Positions 1 through 8,044 of a stretch of DNA of 64,000 bases are shown in pieces. The DNA is taken from contig NZ_JAUNXR010000001.1 of the NCBI RefSeq assembly GCF_030539665.1, forward strand, positions 428,846 through 492,845. The letters run 5' to 3'. Positions within the stretch are counted from its first letter, which is position 1, and each line of letters opens with the position of its first letter. Below the pieces are notes generated by a model, which was given only the letters and a program-made list of their open reading frames with translations, was not told where the DNA came from and did no database searches. This DNA comes from Methanobrevibacter sp. GTDB taxonomy: Archaea > Methanobacteriota > Methanobacteria > Methanobacteriales > Methanobacteriaceae. A program made the translations under genes and the position numbers.

Positions 1-420
1 AACCTTGTCAATGGGATGACCAATCTTTTTAAGCTGTTTCAAACGGTTGAAAGTTTGAACATATGGATGAAATTCAAACATTCTTCCTCTAAGCGCAGCA
101 GGTTCCTCACCAGTATAGCTAGGTGGAGCAATATCACTTTTAGGACAATAGAAACATCTTCCATGAGGACAATCATGGGGATGGCACATTACGGCAACTA
201 TTGCAACTCCGGACATTGTTCTGGTAGGCTTCTTTTTCAGTATGTTGGAAACGATTTCCTTTTCTTCTGCTGTTGCAAATTCAAGAATATTTGAATTGCT
301 CATGAATTTCGATAACTTCAAATCCCTGCAAAGCTGTCTTTTTTCAACTTCCAATTCACGTCGAGTAGATATTTTTCCATCTATAATATCCTTAATAATA
401 ATTCGACATGCTTTTTCCAT
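1..420 (-). CDS. elp3: Elp3-family tRNA U34 acetyltransferase, N-terminal 140 residues (partial)
   Basis: Reading the minus strand from an ATG at 420 gives an open frame that runs off the window edge. Cysteines at residues 79, 84, 89 and 92, with a [10 protein letters not shown] stretch, followed by [14 protein letters not shown], match the radical SAM region of Elp3, which with its C-terminal GNAT domain modifies wobble uridine of tRNAs. Full-length archaeal Elp3 is about 530-550 residues, so roughly three quarters lies outside. The N-terminal helical part (residues 1-65) is also typical. The 5' region is divergent with the PRC-barrel gene at 523. Identification rests on motif recognition and is quite secure. 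Confidence 0.9.
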   Translation of the reverse strand, partial: MEKACRIIIKDIIDGKISTRRELEVEKRQLCRDLKLSKFMSNSNILEFATAEEKEIVSNILKKKPTRTMSGVAIVAVMCHPHDCPHGRCFYCPKSDIAPPSYTGEEPAALRGRMFEFHPYVQTFNRLKQLKKIGHPIDKV

Positions 421-522
421 AATTATCACCATTTAGTCAATAGTTAATTTTATATATGTTTTTAATTAATGTTTATTTATATTTCTTTAAGAATATAAAA
501 AATTTTAAAAAAGGTGATATAT

Positions 523-777
523 ATGTATTTAAGTGAAATTAAAGGAATGGCTGTACTTGATAAAAACGCAAAAGCAGTTGGAAAAGTAGAAGATGTAAAA
601 TTTGACCCAGAAACTGGTGCAGTGGAAGGAATTGTAATCGGATTGAAAAAAAATCTCATCAGCAAAGATGAAGTGGAAGTTCCATTCGATGACATTGCAG
701 CTATCGGGGATTACATTATTCTTAAAAAAGAAATTCCAAAAGAAACAAAACCTGTAAAAGTTGAAAAAGAAGATTAA
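523..777 (+). CDS. PRC-barrel domain protein
   Basis: A small protein of 84 residues. The pattern 'GMAVLDKNAKAVGKVEDVKFDPETG' fold signature (residues 6-30), followed by a second strand set ending 'VPFDDIAAIGDYIILK', is that of single-domain archaeal PRC-barrel proteins. These are small beta barrels found in RNA-processing and cell-division-associated proteins; the specific role of this one is not known. The ATG at 523 is chosen because GGTGAT at 513-518 lies four bases upstream; the GTG at 514 overlaps that site. It is followed 14 bases later by the DUF2098 gene, probably co-transcribed. Confidence 0.8.
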   Translation: MYLSEIKGMAVLDKNAKAVGKVEDVKFDPETGAVEGIVIGLKKNLISKDEVEVPFDDIAAIGDYIILKKEIPKETKPVKVEKED

Positions 778-791
778 ATCGGTGATAATTA

Positions 792-1094
792 ATGGTAGTT
801 GTTGACGCTCGTGACAAGCCTATCAATATAGGTTACCAGGTTAGATATGTTAACACTGGTACTATAGGTGAAGTTATTGAATTAAAACTTGAAGATGATG
901 TTGGTTGGGTAAGATTGGATAAAACAGGCCTATGGTATGTTTCTAATCTGCTTGAAGTATTAGATGAAAAAGATTTAAAACAAAAACGCATCTATGGTGA
1001 AGATAAAGAGGTCGACATCGATGCCATTAAAGACAATGCATTAGATTTAGAGAATATTGAACTCAATTCTAATGTTGCTGAAGGTGGAGGATAA
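792..1094 (+). CDS. DUF2098 family protein
   Basis: A 100-residue acidic protein with no signal peptide or membrane segment. The core 'GYQVRYVNTGTIGEVIELK...VGWVRLDKTGLWY' looks like a small SH3-like beta barrel and matches the methanogen family DUF2098, whose function is unknown. GGTGAT sits at 781-786, just before the ATG. It closely follows the PRC-barrel gene, so both are likely one transcript. The acidic C-terminal tail (residues 70-100) appears disordered. The stop codon is buried in a small hairpin (see 1090-1125). Confidence 0.75.
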   Translation: MVVVDARDKPINIGYQVRYVNTGTIGEVIELKLEDDVGWVRLDKTGLWYVSNLLEVLDEKDLKQKRIYGEDKEVDIDAIKDNALDLENIELNSNVAEGGG

Positions 1095-1125
1095 AACCTT
1101 TATCTTCTAACTTTTTACTTTTTTT
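1090..1125 (+). terminator. Hairpin plus T-run after the DUF2098 gene
   Basis: GATAAA (1090-1095) pairs with TTTATC (1099-1104) around a 3-base loop, and the TAA stop lies inside the left arm. T-rich sequence follows to about 1125. It has the layout of an intrinsic terminator; archaeal termination mainly needs the U-run, so the hairpin role is inferred. Confidence 0.5.
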
Positions 1126-1210
1126 AAACATTAACTTTATATATGAGTTCTCACTATTGTATATTACATTTGAATTATTTCAATGTAATAGATATATAAA
1201 AGGTGAGAAT

Positions 1211-1693
1211 ATGGAAAACAGGACAATCCTTGGAATTATAGCAATAATTTTAGGTTTTTTAATATTAATTTTCCCTTTTGCAAGTAACTTCGCTTTATCA
1301 GTAGTATTTGGTGTAGCATTCTTCATTTTAGGAATCTACTACTTAATCGCTTCTGGAAATGTATGGAGTATTTCAAAAGGATCAACAGTAGCATACATTA
1401 TTTTGGGAATTTTATCAATCATATGTGGTTATATAGTCTTCTTCAACGTTTTAGTCTTTGACTTATTCGTAAGCGTATACCTTTATGTCTTTGGTTTTAT
1501 GATAATCATCGCAGGTATTATGAGATTATTCCACAATGGATTTAACAAAGGAATTGCAGTATTATCCATTATATTAGGTATTATTACCGTATTCTTAGGA
1601 TACTTTGCAATGATGGGACCAGTTTATGTAGCTATCATCATTGGTGTTGCTTTAATCGTTGACGGATTTGGTGTAGCTATTGGAGAATATTAA
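1211..1693 (+). CDS. DUF308/HdeD-like six-helix membrane protein
   Basis: A 160-residue protein made almost entirely of hydrophobic helices: five to six membrane segments with short polar turns, and repeated glycine patterns such as 'GIIAIILGFLILIFP' and 'GIAVLSIILGIITVFLG' that mark the DUF308 (HdeD-like) family as internal repeats. Function in archaea is unknown; bacterial HdeD is linked to acid stress. The ATG at 1211 follows AGGTGA at 1201-1206; the longer in-frame reading from 1157 has no ribosome binding site and lies in the promoter. A TATA-like sequence (ttatatatga) lies near 1138-1147. Confidence 0.75.
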   Translation: MENRTILGIIAIILGFLILIFPFASNFALSVVFGVAFFILGIYYLIASGNVWSISKGSTVAYIILGILSIICGYIVFFNVLVFDLFVSVYLYVFGFMIIIAGIMRLFHNGFNKGIAVLSIILGIITVFLGYFAMMGPVYVAIIIGVALIVDGFGVAIGEY

Positions 1694-1725
1694 GCATTCT
1701 CCACTTTTATTTTCTTTTTTTTTAT
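1681..1725 (+). terminator. Hairpin around the DUF308 stop codon plus T-run
   Basis: TGGAGAAT (1681-1688) and ATTCTCCA (1696-1703) form a perfect 8-bp stem with a 7-base loop that contains the TAA stop. A T-rich stretch follows (1705-1722). Intrinsic-terminator layout. Confidence 0.6.
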
Positions 1726-1761
1726 AAAATTTTTTATATTCGTTTTCATATATTATAATTG

Positions 1762-2319
1762 ATGATTGACGAGGCTATTTTTCAAGACTTGAAAGATTTA
1801 AATCATAATGAAAAAATATCTAAAAAGCAGTTATTGCACATTCTAAAGAAGTATGGGAAGAATATTTCAGTATATGATTTGATGTTGGCCGCCGCCAGTA
1901 TGCGCAAAGGGGTTGAATTCGTTCAAGAGGAATATCAGGATCAATTTGTAGAACCTTATGTAAAAGTCTTTATTTTAAGTGTTAAGGAGCTGTTGGATGT
2001 GGATTTTGAAATTGAAGGCTCAATAGATAAGGGACTTTTTGAAAAGGGGTTAATAAATTTGGAATATGGATACAATAAAGGAATTGAGGATGATGGATTG
2101 GACCCTAACTTTAGGTTGATCATTGCAATAACCTCTCTTTATGTAACTTTCATTAAGGAAGAGCCAATGCATCCTGTTGGAAGCCTGTTTCCTGGAAATC
2201 TGGAAGTTTATGAGGAGAACGGTATTTTTTACTGTCCTGTTAAGGATGCACAAAAAGACAATATAAATGCTCTTTGCATGTTTTGTTTAGCAGAACAGAC
2301 ACCGAATATTCATACTTGA
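1762..2319 (+). CDS. DUF2115 (UPF0305) protein, copy A
   Basis: A 185-residue soluble protein of the methanogen family DUF2115. The C-terminus carries YCPVKDAQKDN followed by C-x2-C and 'AEQTP', a Cys-rich motif (CX13CX2C) that suggests metal binding. A paralogue with the same motif is at 49321-49872. No ribosome binding site precedes the ATG at 1762, but a TATA element lies 21-31 bases upstream (1731-1740), so the mRNA is probably leaderless. The gene converges on hel308, the last ten bases overlapping its end. Function unknown. Confidence 0.75.
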   Translation: MIDEAIFQDLKDLNHNEKISKKQLLHILKKYGKNISVYDLMLAAASMRKGVEFVQEEYQDQFVEPYVKVFILSVKELLDVDFEIEGSIDKGLFEKGLINLEYGYNKGIEDDGLDPNFRLIIAITSLYVTFIKEEPMHPVGSLFPGNLEVYEENGIFYCPVKDAQKDNINALCMFCLAEQTPNIHT

Positions 2320-4385
2320 TTTTGTGAGAAATTTACAATTCTTTCAGCCAATTTAGGCCCTATGCCATCGATTTTCTGAAGTTCTGATTCCTTTACATTG
2401 CTTAAATCGGTTCCAAATATTTTCACAATATCCCTTGCTCTTCTTCTTCCAAGCCTTTTAACTCCTACAACGAGAGGGATGATATCTTCTTTTACTCCAT
2501 AGTAAAGTCTTGCTGACAGGTAATCCAGATCTTTTAGTATGGAATAGTTTCCAAGAATTTCCATGGTTTGTTTTGCAAATTTTACAAGCAGGGATGCCTC
2601 ATATGCGGAGCGCCTAGTAGATGCAGAGTAAACATGATATGCGTTTTCTATTTCATATTCATTTTTCTCGTTTATCCATTCAATTAAAGAGACTGCTGTT
2701 GCTTCAGGGTTGCCGATATCAACAGCAAAAAGCCCAGATTCTGATAGCTTGTCACGCACAGGATCCTTACTTTTTCTTCCTTTAAATGAAATCAATGGCA
2801 TGTCTGGAGTTTCAGACAATGCATAGATTAACTCGTAAGGGTTGAATTCATTAATTGATGAAACATATTCTTTTATTTTAACCGCAGTTTCAACACTATA
2901 GTTTGATTTTGATATTAGATTTCCAAAATCAGTTGTTTTCAATCCTTCCGGTGTTGCTCTTATTATTCCGTTTTGAAGTAAAAATTCCAAGGCAGATTCA
3001 ATTTCCCATTTTATGCTATCTGAAGCAAACATTGCCATTGAAGGATTGTTCTTCATTTGAAATCCGTATAAAGTTTTATCAAAGAATTCCGCAAGTTCAT
3101 CAATATTTCTTGACAATCCGCTTGAGATTTGAGCTATAATCTGTTTAAAGATAGCATCTTTATTGTCAACAAGTTTAGAGTTGGTTGCTTCAACTTCCCC
3201 TTCAACATATCTTTCTTTCAAGTCATAAGCCTCATCCATGGTTTTAGCAATCAAATAAGAATTTCCTTCAGTGTCATATTGTGGCCTTCCAGCTCTTCCA
3301 GACATTTGCTCATAATCAAAAACAGGAATGTTTGCAGGGCCATTGCTGGTCCAACGAGTATAATCACGAATAACAACAGATTTTGAAGGTAGATTAACTC
3401 CATACATAAGACTTGGTGTGGCGGCAATCATCAAAATATTTCCAGCTCTGAATTCGTCTTCAATAATCTCCTTCTGCTCATTAAAAAGTCCCGCATGGTG
3501 GAAAACAACACCTTTCTCAGCACTTTCTGCAAGTTTAAGACATGTGCTGGTTGGAAGTGAGCCTTTTTTCTTGGGAACTTCCAGAAGTTTGTCGGCTACT
3601 TCTTTAAACTTCTCTTTTTGTTCTTTTGTCAACTTTTTATTGATTTTTTTAGCGACATATGTTGAAAGGCTTTCTGTAAATCTTCTTGTTGAAACGAAGG
3701 ACAATGCCTGTGTATCGTCTTCAATTGATTTTTCGATAATTTTTACAATAACGTCATTCTTATTTTTGGTTCCAAACATTTCAGCATCTAAAACTTCCTT
3801 GTTCAATGGAACCGGCCTGTAATCGTGGGTTACAGTTTTACTTTCAAGCCATTCTTCGATTTCCCCAATATTTTGTAAAGTTGCAGATAAAGCTATTATC
3901 CTAAGATTAGGGTTTATTATTTTGGCTCTTGTAATTGCAGCTTCCAAAGTAGGGCCTCTGCTGTATTCTCCAATCATATGGAATTCATCAATAATTAATG
4001 TATCGACATCCCTTAAAGTATTCCAGGAAAATCTTGTAAGTGCATCAAATGATTCAAAAACCATTACAGATAAATCGGAACTGTTTGGATGTCTTCCAAC
4101 GGTAATTCCATGATCTTCAAATTTTTTAAATTCTTTAACCTTTTCGTTTTGTATTGATAGTAATGGTGCGGCATAAACCGCCTTTCCTCCATCAAGTATA
4201 GTTTTAAGAGCAGCTAAGACTCCAAGTACTGTTTTTCCACTTGCTGTTGGAATTGAAATAATATAATTATCATCATCTTCTAAATAACCAGATTCTATAA
4301 CGGCTTTTTGTGCAGGATTAAATTCTTCAATATAAGGATAGCTGTCATTAATTATGGTTTTTATATCTGATTGTAATGTCTCCAT
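2310..4385 (-). CDS. hel308: Hel308/Hjm-type superfamily 2 DNA helicase
   Basis: A 691-residue ATP-dependent 3'-5' DNA helicase that acts at stalled replication forks. Walker A PTASGKT at residues 46-52, DEFH box at 133-136, an ALSATLQN motif III, MSGRAGRP motif VI and a C-terminal helix-hairpin-helix (IDGIGPKLAERI) are in the expected order and the length is normal for archaeal Hel308. GAGAGGATAAT precedes the ATG at 4385. It is divergent from the thioredoxin gene and convergent with copy A of DUF2115. Confidence 0.95.
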   Translation of the reverse strand: METLQSDIKTIINDSYPYIEEFNPAQKAVIESGYLEDDDNYIISIPTASGKTVLGVLAALKTILDGGKAVYAAPLLSIQNEKVKEFKKFEDHGITVGRHPNSSDLSVMVFESFDALTRFSWNTLRDVDTLIIDEFHMIGEYSRGPTLEAAITRAKIINPNLRIIALSATLQNIGEIEEWLESKTVTHDYRPVPLNKEVLDAEMFGTKNKNDVIVKIIEKSIEDDTQALSFVSTRRFTESLSTYVAKKINKKLTKEQKEKFKEVADKLLEVPKKKGSLPTSTCLKLAESAEKGVVFHHAGLFNEQKEIIEDEFRAGNILMIAATPSLMYGVNLPSKSVVIRDYTRWTSNGPANIPVFDYEQMSGRAGRPQYDTEGNSYLIAKTMDEAYDLKERYVEGEVEATNSKLVDNKDAIFKQIIAQISSGLSRNIDELAEFFDKTLYGFQMKNNPSMAMFASDSIKWEIESALEFLLQNGIIRATPEGLKTTDFGNLISKSNYSVETAVKIKEYVSSINEFNPYELIYALSETPDMPLISFKGRKSKDPVRDKLSESGLFAVDIGNPEATAVSLIEWINEKNEYEIENAYHVYSASTRRSAYEASLLVKFAKQTMEILGNYSILKDLDYLSARLYYGVKEDIIPLVVGVKRLGRRRARDIVKIFGTDLSNVKESELQKIDGIGPKLAERIVNFSQNQV

Positions 4386-4541
4386 ATTATCCTCTCTTAA
4401 TATTAATAGTATTGTAATATTATTAAAAGTTTGGAGAGCATTTTATGAGTATTTGGATATTTTTTCATTTTTGCACAATACCAAAACAGTTATATATAAG
4501 AATGTATAAACTCTCTTTAAAAATTAATTGGAGATGATAAA

Positions 4542-4826
4542 ATGGCAATTAGAGTAGAAGTATTCTCATCAAATAGCTGCCCACACTGTCCGGGCGCAAT
4601 TAAAGTAGCACAAGAAGCACAAAATGATATGGATTTAGACATTGAAGTAGAAGTAGTAAATGTTAACGATCCAGAAAACATGGCAAGAGCTAGAGATTAT
4701 CAAATCATGGCTGTTCCAACTATTGCAATCAACGGTAAAGTTGAATTTGTTGGTGCACCAACCGAAGATCAATTAGTTGCAAAAATAAATGAAATTGCAA
4801 ACAGTGATGAAACTGATATTTTCTAA
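4542..4826 (+). CDS. Small thioredoxin/glutaredoxin-like protein
   Basis: A 94-residue thioredoxin-fold protein with active site CPHC (followed by P) at about residues 13-16, and the cis-proline loop 'MAVPTIAING' near residue 65. It resembles the short methanogen redoxins typified by the Methanothermobacter protein MTH807. It probably reduces disulfides of cytoplasmic proteins. GGAGATGAT precedes the ATG and a TATA-like ttatatata lies around 4490-4498. The C-terminus has a short acidic tail. Confidence 0.88.
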   Translation: MAIRVEVFSSNSCPHCPGAIKVAQEAQNDMDLDIEVEVVNVNDPENMARARDYQIMAVPTIAINGKVEFVGAPTEDQLVAKINEIANSDETDIF

Positions 4827-4852
4827 TTAATCTTCTTTTTTTTATTTTTTTC

Positions 4853-5929
4853 ATGACTTCAAATAATTCTGATTTTACAGGGCCTACAACAGGTACAATC
4901 GCTACTGCATGTGCAATAGCCAGTCTTAAAACTATTTTTAATGAAGAGGTATCTGCTGTAAATGTTAAGACACCCAAAACCACTCTCAATATATTGATAG
5001 ACAATTCTGAAAAGTTATCTTCAACTTCAGCTATTTCAAGCGCTCATAAACGACCATATAACGATCCGGATGTCACTGTCGAGGTTGAAATAGATGCGAA
5101 AGTGGAGTTGATTCCTTTCAAGGACGAAAAAGTGATTATCAAAGGCGGTGAAGGGGTAGGGACAATAACAAAGCCTGGCCTTCAAATCGAAATAGGTGAA
5201 GCCGCAATCAATCCGATTCCTCGCCAAATGATTCATGATAATTTAAGGGACCTGATTCCTGAAGATAAAACAGCTATTGTAACCATCATTGTTCCTGAAG
5301 GTAAAAAAATAGCTCAAAAAACCATGAATCCCAAATTAGGGATTGTTGATGGAATTTCAATACTTGGAACTACAGGCATTGCAAGATCAATGTCAACAAA
5401 GGCATATAAGGATTCAATCGTAAAACAATTGGATGTGGTTGTTGCTCAAAATATTGAGGACATTATTTTTGTTCCGGGCAACATTGGTGAAAAATTAGCC
5501 ATTAAGGATTTCAACATATCATTGGACCAGATTGTACAAACAGGAAACTTTGTAGGATTCATGTTTGAGGAAGCTAAAAAGAGAGGAATCGACAGTTTTA
5601 CTTTCTTTGGCCATATTGGAAAACTTATTAAGGTTGCCGGAGGAATTTTCGATACGAAACATGCCGTAGCTGACGGACGCCGTGAGATAATGATTACTCA
5701 TGCGGTTCTTTGTGGTGCCAGCAATGAAGTGGCTGAACAATTGTATGATTCAAAAACCACAGAAGACATGTTGGACATATTAAATAAAGAAGATTTGTCC
5801 TTAAAAGTTTGCAATAGCATAGCATTGGCAATAAATGAAAGATGCAGGCTTAAATTAGACTTGGACATCAACGTCATATTGGTGGATATGAAGGGCAATT
5901 TCTTAAACAATAATTTTATACAACCTTAA
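4853..5929 (+). CDS. cbiD: Cobalt-precorrin-5B C1-methyltransferase
   Basis: A 358-residue protein matching CbiD of the anaerobic cobalamin pathway; in methanogens corrinoids are essential for the Mtr methyltransferase complex. Recognisable parts are the N-terminal 'TGPTTGTIATACAIA' (canonically TTGxCAAAA), 'GGEGVGTITKPGL', 'NPKLGIVDGISILGTTGI' and 'GHIGKLIKVAGG'. There is no ribosome binding site before ATG 4853, which follows a T-rich terminator tract of the redoxin gene, so the start is less certain than the identity. The next gene starts 15 bases downstream. Confidence 0.9.
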   Translation: MTSNNSDFTGPTTGTIATACAIASLKTIFNEEVSAVNVKTPKTTLNILIDNSEKLSSTSAISSAHKRPYNDPDVTVEVEIDAKVELIPFKDEKVIIKGGEGVGTITKPGLQIEIGEAAINPIPRQMIHDNLRDLIPEDKTAIVTIIVPEGKKIAQKTMNPKLGIVDGISILGTTGIARSMSTKAYKDSIVKQLDVVVAQNIEDIIFVPGNIGEKLAIKDFNISLDQIVQTGNFVGFMFEEAKKRGIDSFTFFGHIGKLIKVAGGIFDTKHAVADGRREIMITHAVLCGASNEVAEQLYDSKTTEDMLDILNKEDLSLKVCNSIALAINERCRLKLDLDINVILVDMKGNFLNNNFIQP

Positions 5930-5944
5930 ACAATAGTATTAATT

Positions 5945-7018
5945 ATGAAAATAGCTATGGTAGGTCAATTTCCACCTCATGTCGGTGGTGTTGGGGTTCA
6001 TATTCATTCATTATCTAAAAAACTCGTTGAGGAAGGTCATGAGGTCTATGTGATTACCTATCCTCATGATGACATTAAGGATATTGATGGAATTCACGTT
6101 ATTGGAACCAAGGGAATTAATGTGCCTGGAATTCGTGGTTTAACTTTTAAAAAGAATGCTAAAAAAGCTTTGGAGAATCTTTTAAAGGAAGAGGATATTG
6201 ATATTATCCATGGACATTACTTATTCCCTGCAGGGGCCGCAGCAGTTGAAGTGGGCAACAAACATGGTATAAAAACTTATGTTACTGCACATGGTTCTGA
6301 CATGTTTGAATTGTATAAGAAACAGAAATTCATGAGAAAACCTCTTAAAAAGGTTCTTAAAAATGCGGATAAGGTTTTTGCAGTCAGCAACGCTTTAAAA
6401 GATGAGATATTGAATACAGGTGTTGAGGGAATTGGAGATAAGGTTTCACTTCATTGGAATTCCGTTGACACTGATAAGTTCAAACAGGATGACGGGAAAA
6501 GGTTTTTGGATACTGATAAACCAATCGTAATGTTTGTAGGAAACCTAATCAAGCGTAAAAATGTCAATGTTCTTCTTGAGGCCAAAAAAGATGCCGTATC
6601 TGACTATGAACTTGTTGTAGTTGGCGGAGGTCCTCTTTACAATGATCTTAAAAAGAAAGTTAAAAATGAAAACATTTCTGGAGTGACCTTTACAGGTCCT
6701 AGAACAGATGTGGAGGACATTATTCCAGGAGTTGATTTGCTTGTATTGCCATCATTTTCAGAAAGCTTTGGGCTGGTTTTAATAGAGGCATTGGCTTGTG
6801 GAGTTCCGGTAATTGGAAGTGATGTCGGTGGAATTAAGGAGATAATAACCGAAAATGTGGGATTGTTAATTGACCCAAATGATCCAAAAACAGTTTCCAA
6901 AGCTATTGAAGAATTATTAAACAATAACGAATTATATGATTCATTCAAGTCCAATGCTAGAGATAGGGCAATGGATTTTAGTGAAGTTAAAATACCTTAT
7001 GATGAGTTGAAAAAATGA
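5945..7018 (+). CDS. GT4-family glycosyltransferase (GT-B fold)
   Basis: A 357-residue cytoplasmic glycosyltransferase. The N-terminus MVGQFPPHVGGVGVHI is the acceptor-side loop of GT4 enzymes; the nucleotide-sugar half carries 'PIVMFVGNLIKRKNV' and the E-x7-E region 'PSFSESFGLVLIEALACGVPVIGSD' near residues 275-300. Likely donor is a UDP- or GDP-sugar, with a glycolipid, glycoprotein or wall glycan as acceptor; the substrate cannot be read from sequence. It overlaps the shikimate kinase start by four bases (ATGA), implying translational coupling with a functionally unrelated gene. Confidence 0.88.
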   Translation: MKIAMVGQFPPHVGGVGVHIHSLSKKLVEEGHEVYVITYPHDDIKDIDGIHVIGTKGINVPGIRGLTFKKNAKKALENLLKEEDIDIIHGHYLFPAGAAAVEVGNKHGIKTYVTAHGSDMFELYKKQKFMRKPLKKVLKNADKVFAVSNALKDEILNTGVEGIGDKVSLHWNSVDTDKFKQDDGKRFLDTDKPIVMFVGNLIKRKNVNVLLEAKKDAVSDYELVVVGGGPLYNDLKKKVKNENISGVTFTGPRTDVEDIIPGVDLLVLPSFSESFGLVLIEALACGVPVIGSDVGGIKEIITENVGLLIDPNDPKTVSKAIEELLNNNELYDSFKSNARDRAMDFSEVKIPYDELKK

Positions 7019-7881
7019 AAAAAACAGTAAGATCACCAGGTTCTGCAACAATTATAAACGCGATAGCTACAGGTTCCGGTTCTGCATTTGGAATCGGATT
7101 GGATATCGTATGTAAGGCAAAAACTCAGAAGAGCTCAATTACAGCAAGAAACGATGTTGGGGCTGAAACCAAATTCATGGAAGACTGCGCTAGAAACGTA
7201 TTTGAGACCTATGGCATTTCAGAGGATGAATTCGGTATTGATTTGGAGACAAAGTCAACACTTCCAATGGCCTCAGGTTTATCAAGCAGCAGTGCGCTTT
7301 CCAATGCAATCACTGCAGTAACAGCTAAAATAATCTCTGAAGAATTTGACTTGGAACTTTTCAACGATTATGACATTATTAATATGGCTATCGAATCCTC
7401 TCTTAAAGCAAAAGTAACAATTACAGGAGCTTTTGATGATGCAACAGCTTCCTATTTTGGAGGTGTTGTGGTTACAAACAACAGGTATCATGAAATGATT
7501 GTTAAGGAAAGGATGGAGGAGTTTCCAATTCTTGTTTACATGCCTGATGAAATTTCAAAATCAGGAAGCTCTGATGTCAATCGTATGAAACTTTTGGCAC
7601 CTCTTGTTGAATCAGCATTTGAAATGGCTAGAAATGGAGATTATTTCAAAGCACTGAACTTGAACGGTTTGATTTATGCCGCCACTTTGAATTTCAACAG
7701 TCAGATAGCTATTGAAGCTTTAAATGCTGGGGCTTTAGCATCCGGTTTGTCAGGAACAGGTTCGTCATTTGTTGCGATATGTGAAGTCGATTGCGTGGAT
7801 GAGGTTAAGGATGCCTGGGCCCAATTTGAAGGCAGAATCATTGAAACCACTGTTGACAATGAGGGATGCACTTTCATTTAA
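7015..7881 (+). CDS. aroK: Archaeal (GHMP-type) shikimate kinase
   Basis: A 288-residue GHMP-superfamily kinase. The ATP-binding glycine/serine loop 'LPMASGLSSSSALSNA' (around residues 83-98) and the C-terminal 'ASGLSGTGSSFVAI' are the GHMP motifs 2 and 3. The length and N-terminal 'RSPGSATIINAIATGSGSAFGI' match archaeal shikimate kinase, which replaces bacterial AroK in aromatic amino acid synthesis. Chorismate mutase lies 3.5 kb downstream but is separated by the adhesin gene. ATGA overlap with the preceding glycosyltransferase. Confidence 0.92.
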   Translation: MKKTVRSPGSATIINAIATGSGSAFGIGLDIVCKAKTQKSSITARNDVGAETKFMEDCARNVFETYGISEDEFGIDLETKSTLPMASGLSSSSALSNAITAVTAKIISEEFDLELFNDYDIINMAIESSLKAKVTITGAFDDATASYFGGVVVTNNRYHEMIVKERMEEFPILVYMPDEISKSGSSDVNRMKLLAPLVESAFEMARNGDYFKALNLNGLIYAATLNFNSQIAIEALNAGALASGLSGTGSSFVAICEVDCVDEVKDAWAQFEGRIIETTVDNEGCTFI

Positions 7882-8044
7882 ACAATTCTTTTTTTTTTAT
7901 TTATTGTTCATTTAACTACATAATAGAAACATTTATAAGAGATAATGGTCTATTTTATGCTGTATATTTATTAGATATATACAATTTTTAATAAATTCTT
8001 AGGCTTGTTTTCGAGTCTTTAAATTTATTATGGGGGAGATGAAT

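Noticed and set aside
16..436. Plus-strand open frames at the beginning of the window
   Set aside because: They lie antisense to the well-supported elp3 frame, have low-complexity translations and no ribosome binding site.
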